A stretch of 34,153 nt of DNA from an uncultured Caryophanales bacterium. GTDB taxonomy: Bacteria; Bacillota_I; Bacilli_A; RF39; UBA660. The DNA lies in the NCBI GenBank assembly GCA_946412015.1, contig CAMKGA010000019.1, forward strand, positions 1 to 34,153, written 5' to 3'. The notes under the pieces are model-generated. The model worked only from the letters and a program-made list of their open reading frames with translations, ran no database searches and was not told where the DNA came from. Positions 23,519 to 30,008 of this stretch are shown here, one piece after another. Within the stretch, counting starts at the first letter, position 1. Each line of letters opens with the position of its first letter. The position numbers were made by a program, and so were the translations under genes.

Positions 23519-24266
23519 CGCTGCCGAATCTATTGTAAGAATGAGTTTACAAGGATTTGAAGTCGCAGTAAAACTAACCGGTAGTGGTGCGAAGAATGTT
23601 GCTGCAATAATGGTAGCAATGTTAAAAGACCAAAAGCAAACAAAAGGTAAGACTAGACTTACAAGTATGCTTAAATCCGGAAAAGAACTAAAAGTATTTA
23701 CTGTTAAAGAAGAAGATTTAAGAAAGTTCACAGAAGAAGCAAAACGATACGGTGTTCTATTTTGTGCTTTAAAAGGTAAAGGAAAGAGCCTAGATGGTAT
23801 GGTTGATATTATGGTTAGAGCAGAAGACGCAAGTAAAATAAATCGTATTGTTGATAGATTTAATCTTGCTACTGTTGATACGGCTTCTATTAAAAGTGAA
23901 ATTCAAAAATCAAAAGACAGTAAAGACAAAGGTGTTGTTATTAAAAGTGTTGAGGAAAGAATTGTTGATGACATTTTATCTAAACCAATTAGTAGGGAGG
24001 AAAATGATATGTCAAACCCCCAAGTGGCAAAGACGGAAAAAAACCCTCCGTCAGAGCCTATCTTAAACAACAAAAACAAGTCAGACAAGGGTACTAAATC
24101 TGAAAAGCCATCGGTTAGAGAAGAAATAAAATCTATTAAAGAAGAACAAAAGAAAGAACGAGATTTAGATAAATCTGAACTTAAAAACGAAAAGACTCAA
24201 CCTAACAAAACAACAAAACACAAACAACCAAAATCAAAAAAGAAAAAGTCAAAGGAAAGAGGGTAA
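23502..24266 (+). CDS. PcfB-family (DUF3801) relaxosome/coupling accessory protein
   Basis: A 254-residue PcfB/DUF3801-type protein that in related systems helps present the relaxosome to the coupling protein. The N-terminal domain (about 1-135) has the family features GDAAESIVRMSLQG and VKLTGSGAKNVAAIM. The C-terminal tail (about 170-254) is highly charged and probably disordered. The tail begins with an internal Met (ATG 24009) preceded at ideal distance by GGGAGG (23995-24000), which may give a separate short product. It ends KKKSKERG. Spacing to the next gene is a few bases. Confidence 0.88.
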   Translation: MNTSGDAAESIVRMSLQGFEVAVKLTGSGAKNVAAIMVAMLKDQKQTKGKTRLTSMLKSGKELKVFTVKEEDLRKFTEEAKRYGVLFCALKGKGKSLDGMVDIMVRAEDASKINRIVDRFNLATVDTASIKSEIQKSKDSKDKGVVIKSVEERIVDDILSKPISREENDMSNPQVAKTEKNPPSEPILNNKNKSDKGTKSEKPSVREEIKSIKEEQKKERDLDKSELKNEKTQPNKTTKHKQPKSKKKKSKERG

Positions 24267-24272
24267 GTGAAT

Positions 24273-25166
24273 ATGAATGATTTTGATGATATTATGGCAA
24301 AAGCCAATGGTAGTAATACTACTCAAACAAAAAAGCCTTTTGATAAAAATGCTTGGATAGAAAAGAAACAACAAGAAAGACAAGAAGTATATGACTTAAT
24401 GGATAAAACTGCTGATGAAGTTAAAGTTGATATTGATAAGTATAAACAATATTTAGATGTTCAAGGAAGATTTGATAAATATTCTGTTGGCAATGCACTT
24501 GTTATATCTGCAAGTCTTCCTACTGCAACTCAATTAAAAGAGTTTGATGATTGGAAAGAGTCAGGTGCTTTCATTAAAAAAGGAGAAAACGGAATTAAAA
24601 TATTAGAGCCGGGCGACCCTTATACAAGAGCAGATGGAAGTTCCGGAATATCTTATAATGTTAAGAAAATGTTTGATATATCACAAACAACTTCTAATCA
24701 AAAGCCTAGAACTATCAGTTATGATGATAGAGTAAAACTAACTGCATTATTAAAAGACTGTCCTGTTGATATTAAAGCAGTAGATGAGATTCCAAATAGC
24801 AATAATGTTGTAGAGTGGAATAAAGAAGATAATGCTTTATATGTTAAAAGAGGTGGAGAAACACCAGAAATATTCAAACAACTTGCAAAAGAATTAACAA
24901 GAGTTGCACTTGAAGAAACAGGAAATTCTGAATTAGATAATTTCAAATGTGTTTCTACTTCATATATGCTATGTAAAAAATATGGAATAGATGTATCAGA
25001 TATAAATATCAATTCTATTCCAGAAGCATTTAAGAATATGAGTGCAAGTGAAGTAAGAAATGAATTAACATCAATGCGTAGTGCTATGGAAGATATAAAC
25101 ACAAGAATGAGTGCATATTTTGAAACTATTTCAAAGACTCCAAAAAATAAGGAACACGAAAGATAG
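24273..25166 (+). CDS. ArdC-like antirestriction / ssDNA-binding protein
   Basis: A 297-residue protein with an ArdC-type N-terminal domain (DUF1738-like). The conserved segment runs from the helix around YLDVQGRFDKYSVGNALVI through FDDWKESGAFIKKGENGIKI. The later part (about 190-260) looks like the inactive metalloprotease-like domain common in this family; no HExxH motif is present, and LAKELTRVALEE is at its place. ATG 24273 is chosen over GTG 24267. It probably protects incoming single-stranded DNA. It ends KNKEHER. Confidence 0.85.
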   Translation: MNDFDDIMAKANGSNTTQTKKPFDKNAWIEKKQQERQEVYDLMDKTADEVKVDIDKYKQYLDVQGRFDKYSVGNALVISASLPTATQLKEFDDWKESGAFIKKGENGIKILEPGDPYTRADGSSGISYNVKKMFDISQTTSNQKPRTISYDDRVKLTALLKDCPVDIKAVDEIPNSNNVVEWNKEDNALYVKRGGETPEIFKQLAKELTRVALEETGNSELDNFKCVSTSYMLCKKYGIDVSDININSIPEAFKNMSASEVRNELTSMRSAMEDINTRMSAYFETISKTPKNKEHER

Positions 25167-25175
25167 GAGGAACTT

Positions 25176-25388
25176 ATGAAAGAAGAAATAAAAGTGTTAG
25201 AACTTGATAAGTATGAACTAGGTATTCTTATTAATGCTTTAAATGAGTTTAGGAATAAACTTGTTCAAGAAAGCAAGGAAACAGAATATGTAGATGATGT
25301 ATTATTAAAAGCCATAAATGTTCTAGAAACCCCATCAAAAAAAAAAGTTCTCACAAGGTGTTTGAGGAGAGATGAACACAGATACTAA
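25176..25388 (+). CDS. Small conserved ICE protein, paralogue of the protein at 4185
   Basis: A 70-residue soluble protein. Its centre (ELGILINALNEFRNKL, then YVDDVLLKAINVL) matches the small protein beside int. AGGAGG lies 4 bases before the start region. A run of ten A (25337-25346) falls near the 3' end. The last codons overlap the virD4 start by 17 bases, so expression of the coupling protein is coupled to it. Function unknown. Confidence 0.8.
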   Translation: MKEEIKVLELDKYELGILINALNEFRNKLVQESKETEYVDDVLLKAINVLETPSKKKVLTRCLRRDEHRY

Positions 25389-27171
25389 TTATCCAAAGTG
25401 GGTGTATTGTATTGGACTAATACCTACGATATGGTTAGCACTTTTAATTGCTCCGTCAGTAAATGGAGGATTGCCACAAGTAATAAAGGATTTTTCTGAT
25501 ATTATAGGCAATCCTTTTCATATTACTTGGTGTGGAGATTCATTAAAAGTAATAATAGTATTGATAATTGGTTATGTAATGGCTATTACAATTTATTTAT
25601 CTACTAAAAAGAATTATCGTAGGCGAGAAGAACACGGCTCTGCAAAGTGGGGTAATGCAACCGAGATAAATAAAAAATACAAACAAACCCCAATGGAAAA
25701 TAATAAATTACTAACTCAAAATGTGTGTTTAGGACTTAATGGTAAAAAGCACAGAAGAAACTTAAATGTATTGGTATGTGGTGGAAGTGGTGCAGGTAAG
25801 ACAAGATTTTATTGTAAGCCTAATGTAATGCAATGTAATACTTCAATGGTAATTCTTGACCCAAAAGGAGAAATTGTAAGAGATACAGGTGCATTGCTTG
25901 AAAAGAAAGGCTATGAAGTAAAAGTATTAGACTTAATCAATATGGAGAAAAGTCATTGTTATAATCCGTTTGTTTACTTAAAGAACGATAATGATGTTCA
26001 AAAATTAGTCACAAACCTTTTTAAAGCAACTACACCAAAAGGAAGTCAAAGCAATGATCCATTCTGGGATACTGCTGCAAGTATGCTTTTATTAGCACTT
26101 GTATTTTATTTAAAGTATGAAGCACCAGAAGATGAACAAAACTTCCCAATGGTAATGGAATTATTAAGAGCAGGAGAAGTTCACGAAGATGATGACACTT
26201 ATGTAAGTCCGTTAGATGTTTTATTTAATAGATTAGAAGAAAGAGAGCCAGAGCATATTGCAGTTAAGTATTATAGAGATTATCACTCTGGTAGTGCAAA
26301 GACACTTAAATCTATTCAAATAACACTTGCTGCAAGATTAGAAAAGTTTAATCTTGAAAGTCTTGCGTCTTTAACTGCAACTGATGAATTAGATTTGCCA
26401 TCATTAGGAGAAAAGAAAGTAGCATTATTTGCACTTATACCAGACAATGATACAAGTTTTAATTTTCTAGTTAGTATTTTATACACACAACTGTTTCAAC
26501 AGTTGTTTTTTTTAGCAGACCATAAGTATGGAGGCAGTCTTCCGGTACACGTTCATTTTGTAATGGACGAGTTTGCTAATGTAAGTTTGCCAGATGACTT
26601 TGACAAGATACTTTCTGTTATGCGTTCAAGAGAAGTATCAGTATCTATCATTTTACAAAACCTAGCACAATTAAAAGCCTTATTTGAAAAACAATGGGAA
26701 AGTATTGTAGGAAATTGTGATGAGTTTTTATATCTTGGTGGAAATGAACAATCAACTCATAAGTATGTGTCAGAATTATTAGGTAAAGAAACTATTGACA
26801 CTAATACCTATGGAAAATCTAGTGGTAGAAGTGGCAATTATTCAACAAACTATCAAATAAGTGGTAGAGAGTTATTAACTCCGGATGAAGTAAGATTACT
26901 AGACAATAAGTATGCAATTCTTTTTATAAGAGGAGAAAGACCTGTTATGGACTTTAAATATGATATTTTAAAGCATCCAAATGTAGCCTTTACTACTGAT
27001 GGAAAAGAAAAGCCTTACTTGCACGGAGGAACAGAGAATGCTATTGCTTCAATTATTATTGATGAAAATATAGACAATTATGATTTTACAGAAATAGAAG
27101 AAATAGCAAGTGATTATGAAATTATTACTTCAGAAGAAGTAGAAGACTATTTTAAAAGAAAGGGAGATTGA
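25372..27171 (+). CDS. virD4: VirD4/TraG-type coupling protein (T4CP)
   Basis: The ATPase that links the relaxosome to the type IV channel. A 599-residue protein with two N-terminal membrane helices (about 9-27 and 61-82), Walker A GGSGAGKT (about 137-144), the segment ILDPKGEIVRDTG, Walker B VMDEFANV (about 397-404) and NLAQLKALFEKQWESIVGN with LYLGGNEQSTHKYVSELLG. These are typical of TraG/PcfC/VirD4. A perfect intrinsic-terminator hairpin is embedded at 26487-26513, encoding QLFQQLFFL with rare CTG and CAG codons. Confidence 0.96.
   Translation: MNTDTNYPKWVYCIGLIPTIWLALLIAPSVNGGLPQVIKDFSDIIGNPFHITWCGDSLKVIIVLIIGYVMAITIYLSTKKNYRRREEHGSAKWGNATEINKKYKQTPMENNKLLTQNVCLGLNGKKHRRNLNVLVCGGSGAGKTRFYCKPNVMQCNTSMVILDPKGEIVRDTGALLEKKGYEVKVLDLINMEKSHCYNPFVYLKNDNDVQKLVTNLFKATTPKGSQSNDPFWDTAASMLLLALVFYLKYEAPEDEQNFPMVMELLRAGEVHEDDDTYVSPLDVLFNRLEEREPEHIAVKYYRDYHSGSAKTLKSIQITLAARLEKFNLESLASLTATDELDLPSLGEKKVALFALIPDNDTSFNFLVSILYTQLFQQLFFLADHKYGGSLPVHVHFVMDEFANVSLPDDFDKILSVMRSREVSVSIILQNLAQLKALFEKQWESIVGNCDEFLYLGGNEQSTHKYVSELLGKETIDTNTYGKSSGRSGNYSTNYQISGRELLTPDEVRLLDNKYAILFIRGERPVMDFKYDILKHPNVAFTTDGKEKPYLHGGTENAIASIIIDENIDNYDFTEIEEIASDYEIITSEEVEDYFKRKGD
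26487..26513 (+). terminator. Perfect terminator-like hairpin inside virD4
   Basis: ACAACTGT (26487-26494), tetraloop TTCA, ACAGTTGT (26499-26506), then T to 26513 (eight T). It is as strong as the intergenic terminators of this element but lies in the middle of a coding sequence. Confidence 0.75.
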
Positions 27172-27176
27172 GATTT

Positions 27177-27512
27177 ATGAAAAAAAATAGTGAAAAATTA
27201 AAAATGAGTAGTAAAGGAAAGAAGTTATTTAAAGCCTATGTATTAGGCGTATGTGCATTTGCACTTACTATTGGAACAAGTGTAAATGTTTTAGCAGCAG
27301 ATGACCCAATGGCAGTAGTAAACAACTTATCAAACTTTATATTTGGACTTATTAGAGCAATAGGTATGATTTTACTTGGCTTTGGTATTGTTCAAGTAGG
27401 TTTATCATTAAAGAGCCACGATCCAAGCCAAAGAGCCAACGGATTCTTAACAGTAGCAGGTGGTATCATTATCACATTTGCAAAAGAAATCTTAAATATG
27501 ATAGCAGGGTAG
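27177..27512 (+). CDS. Maff2-family membrane protein (pilin-like)
   Basis: A 111-residue protein with a signal-like helix (about 18-36, cleavage near VLAADD) and two membrane helices (about 47-75 and 88-110). It matches the Maff2 family found next to virD4 in Tn1549-like ICEs. The topology is like VirB2/TrbC pilins, so it may be the small channel or pilus subunit; that is inferred. ATG 27177 is chosen over TTG 27168. A 9-bp hairpin follows the stop codon. Confidence 0.85.
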   Translation: MKKNSEKLKMSSKGKKLFKAYVLGVCAFALTIGTSVNVLAADDPMAVVNNLSNFIFGLIRAIGMILLGFGIVQVGLSLKSHDPSQRANGFLTVAGGIIITFAKEILNMIAG

Positions 27513-27524
27513 TCAATTATCAAA

Positions 27525-27546
27525 GGGCGAGTAAAAATACTCGTCC
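27525..27546 (+). promoter_or_regulatory. Intercistronic hairpin after the Maff2 gene
   Basis: GGGCGAGTA (27525-27533), loop AAAA, TACTCGTCC (27538-27546), nine pairs with one G-U. No immediate T run follows, so it is more likely an mRNA-stabilising or processing structure than a terminator. Confidence 0.55.
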
Positions 27547-27576
27547 TCATCTTATTTTTACAAGGAGGTGTTAATA

Positions 27577-28413
27577 TTGAGTGATAATTGGGTAGTGCAA
27601 AATTTACAAAATGCACTAGAAACTTGGAATAGTAAGTTAAGCGAGATATGGCAATTAGTCACACAAACTCCGGAAACTTTCAAAGGTGGAGCAATATGGA
27701 AAGTAATTCTAAATATACACGGAGCAGTTCAAGCAATAGGACTTGCCCTGTTAGTTTTATTTTTTGTAGTAGGAGTAATGAAAACTTGTGGCTCATTAAC
27801 AGAAGTTAAAAAGCCAGAACACGCTTTAAAATTATTTATAAGATTTGCAATAGCAAAAATTGTTGTCACTTATGGTCTTGATTTAATGCTTTCATTATTC
27901 AAGATTATTCAAGGTGTAATATCCACAATAATAACTGCTTCTGGACTTGGTGGAACAACAAGTACAACCTTGCCACAAGAGATAATAACGGCAGTAGAAA
28001 AATGTGGATTCTTTGAGTCTATACCGTTATGGGCAGTCACGTTGATAGGTGGACTATTTATTACAGTATTGTCTTTCATAATGATTATGACAGTATATGG
28101 AAGATTCTTTAAGTTATATCTTTATACTGCAATAGCACCTATACCACTTTCAACCTTTGCAGGAGAGCCTACACAAAATGTTGGAAAGAGTTTTCTTAAA
28201 TCATATTGTGCAGTTTGTTTAGAGGGAGCAATTATAGTTCTTTCTTGTATTATCTTCTCATTGTTTGCAAGTTCGCCACCGGTAGTAGATGCAAGTGCGT
28301 CAGCAGTCACACAGGTTTGGAAATATATTGGAGAATTAGTCTTCAATATGTTGGTACTTGTAGGAACTGTTAAATTATCAGATAGAGTCGTTCGTGAAAT
28401 GATGGGATTATAG
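27577..28413 (+). CDS. VirB6/TrbL-like polytopic membrane protein
   Basis: A 279-residue protein with about six hydrophobic helices. It matches the TrbL/VirB6-like proteins of Tn1549-type ICEs (WNSKLSEIW, GLALLVLFFVVGVMKTCG, PEHALKLFIRFAIAK, APIPLSTFAG, VKLSDRVVREMM). It probably forms part of the inner-membrane channel. The start is TTG 27577, 8 bases after AAGGAGG (27562-27568); the in-frame GTG 27568 overlaps the ribosome site itself. Confidence 0.87.
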   Translation: MSDNWVVQNLQNALETWNSKLSEIWQLVTQTPETFKGGAIWKVILNIHGAVQAIGLALLVLFFVVGVMKTCGSLTEVKKPEHALKLFIRFAIAKIVVTYGLDLMLSLFKIIQGVISTIITASGLGGTTSTTLPQEIITAVEKCGFFESIPLWAVTLIGGLFITVLSFIMIMTVYGRFFKLYLYTAIAPIPLSTFAGEPTQNVGKSFLKSYCAVCLEGAIIVLSCIIFSLFASSPPVVDASASAVTQVWKYIGELVFNMLVLVGTVKLSDRVVREMMGL

Positions 28414-28424
28414 GAGGTGTCTAA

Positions 28425-29621
28425 ATGGACAAAAGAATTGAAAAAGTAAAAAATGATATTGAAACTTTCTTAAAAGATTCAGTTGACCATCAAAATAAAC
28501 ACATTGATTATATTTTGGTAGATCCAGATACTAATGAAACCTATGTGTTAGCAAGTGATGGATATGATGAAGCAATAGAATTTACTCCTTTATCTAAAAA
28601 CTACGAGGGTGGATATACAAACGTGCCAGAGTGGGACTATAACTTTGATTATTATATCTACAATTTGTTAGAAGAAGGAAAGCAAATAGCATATATGTCA
28701 GATGATGTCCATTATGGTATATGGAACTCTATACACGAATTATATCCAGAAGATATAGATTATAAAGATGGAGTTCAATGGTATTTGCAATATTGTGCAG
28801 ATAAAGGAATAACAAAAGAGTATTTAGATGAAAAAACAGGAAATGATACACCAGATATTATGAAATATTTTGAGGGATTAGCAATGTTTGATACTATGGA
28901 ATACAAAGGATATATCATTGAAGCAGATGACGCTAATCTTGATAATCCAAAAGAAAATCTTGTTAATATTTATGAGAATAAACAAGACTTTGAAAATAAA
29001 GAGTGTATTGAAACTGTTTCATTAAATACTGTGGGACTTAAACAAAATATAAGAGATTATATTGATGAGTTCTATGTTGATAAAACAGTAGTACAAAGTG
29101 AAAAAGCATATTTCACTTTTGTTTTAGGGTATGACCTTTTAAATGATATGCTTTCAAAATCATCTACACCAGAAAATGATGTAAGTTATGATTTTTGTAA
29201 TATGGTTGCGGGAGAGTTTTTAAAAAGTGAAGAATACAAAAATGAAAAGTATTCTGCTTATGAAATGTTAGAAAAATGGGTAAATGACAATAAAGATTTT
29301 ATTAAAGAACAACATAGTTTGTTTATTGGAGAAACACCAGAAAGAGATAAAACAAGAATGCTTGATAATGGTACGTATGTTATGGATTTAGGATATAGAA
29401 ATAAACAACCTATTGCTTTAATTGAAAGAACAATGCAAGACAAAAGCATTGAATATATTATTGCATTTAACTATAAAATAACAGATAAAAAAATTGATTG
29501 GGCTTATGGCTATTACTACAATGACGATATTTCAAAAGCAAAGCAAGATTTTAATAAAGTGTTGTCCGGTGGAAATCTTGCAGACACATTTAACAAAAAC
29601 AAAAAGGACAAAGAAAGGTAG
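28425..29621 (+). CDS. Hypothetical acidic ICE protein inside the T4SS operon
   Basis: Not recognised. A 398-residue soluble acidic protein with no signal peptide or membrane helix. Segments include YILVDPDTNETYVLASDGYDEA, WDYNFDYYIYNLLEEGK, and a C-terminal sheet-like part (YVMDLGYRNKQPIALIERT). It lies between the VirB6-like gene and prgI, where core channel genes are normally adjacent, with AGGAGG 7 bases upstream. The tail NKKDKER is one of the recurring Glu-Arg endings and forms part of the prgI ribosome site. It may be a cytosolic accessory, a defence or an antidefence protein; nothing visible decides. Confidence 0.8.
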   Translation: MDKRIEKVKNDIETFLKDSVDHQNKHIDYILVDPDTNETYVLASDGYDEAIEFTPLSKNYEGGYTNVPEWDYNFDYYIYNLLEEGKQIAYMSDDVHYGIWNSIHELYPEDIDYKDGVQWYLQYCADKGITKEYLDEKTGNDTPDIMKYFEGLAMFDTMEYKGYIIEADDANLDNPKENLVNIYENKQDFENKECIETVSLNTVGLKQNIRDYIDEFYVDKTVVQSEKAYFTFVLGYDLLNDMLSKSSTPENDVSYDFCNMVAGEFLKSEEYKNEKYSAYEMLEKWVNDNKDFIKEQHSLFIGETPERDKTRMLDNGTYVMDLGYRNKQPIALIERTMQDKSIEYIIAFNYKITDKKIDWAYGYYYNDDISKAKQDFNKVLSGGNLADTFNKNKKDKER

Positions 29622-29627
29622 GTAAAA

Positions 29628-30008
29628 ATGGAAGTCAAAATAAATAGAGAAATAAGAAACTACACAGAGAGTATATTTTTCGGACTGTCTTTAAGACAGT
29701 TCGTTTTTTCTATACTCGCTTGTGGGGTGGCAGTATTATTGTACTTTCTATTAAGAAGTCATTTTGGAATTGAAACTCTTTCTTGGGTATGTATTCTTGG
29801 TGCTAGTCCATTCGCTGCAATAGGATTTGTCACATACAATGGAATGACAGCAGAAAAGTTTATATATGCCTATATTAAATCAGAGTTTTTAATACCAAAG
29901 AACTTAACCTTTAAACCGGTTAATTTTTATTATGAACTATTGAAAGATAAGTTAGAAAAGGAGGAAGATAATAGTGAAAACATTAAGAACACTGTTCAAG
30001 CAGGATAA
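29628..30008 (+). CDS. PrgI-family membrane protein (VirB3-like)
   Basis: A 126-residue protein with an N-terminal EIRNYTESIFFGLSLRQF signature and two membrane helices (about 22-41 and 49-68), as in PrgI, the VirB3-like partner of VirB4 in Gram-positive systems. It overlaps virB4 by 35 bases. A 10-bp terminator-like hairpin lies in the coding sequence at 29681. Confidence 0.92.
   Translation: MEVKINREIRNYTESIFFGLSLRQFVFSILACGVAVLLYFLLRSHFGIETLSWVCILGASPFAAIGFVTYNGMTAEKFIYAYIKSEFLIPKNLTFKPVNFYYELLKDKLEKEEDNSENIKNTVQAG
29681..29709 (+). terminator. Terminator-like hairpin inside prgI
   Basis: CGGACTGTCT (29681-29690), loop TTA, AGACAGTTCG (29694-29703) with one G-T pair, then six T (29704-29709). 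It encodes FGLSLRQFVFS with rare CTG and CAG codons. Confidence 0.72.

Noticed and set aside
23848..24066. Plus-strand frame inside the PcfB gene
   Set aside because: Composition (Leu/Lys runs) is that of a shifted frame and it has no family pattern. Only the in-frame internal start at 24009 has a good ribosome site.
25337..25346. Run of ten A as a programmed frameshift site joining the 25176 protein to VirD4
   Set aside because: The virD4 frame has a TGA at 25363 before its ATG, so a shift would not produce a fusion.
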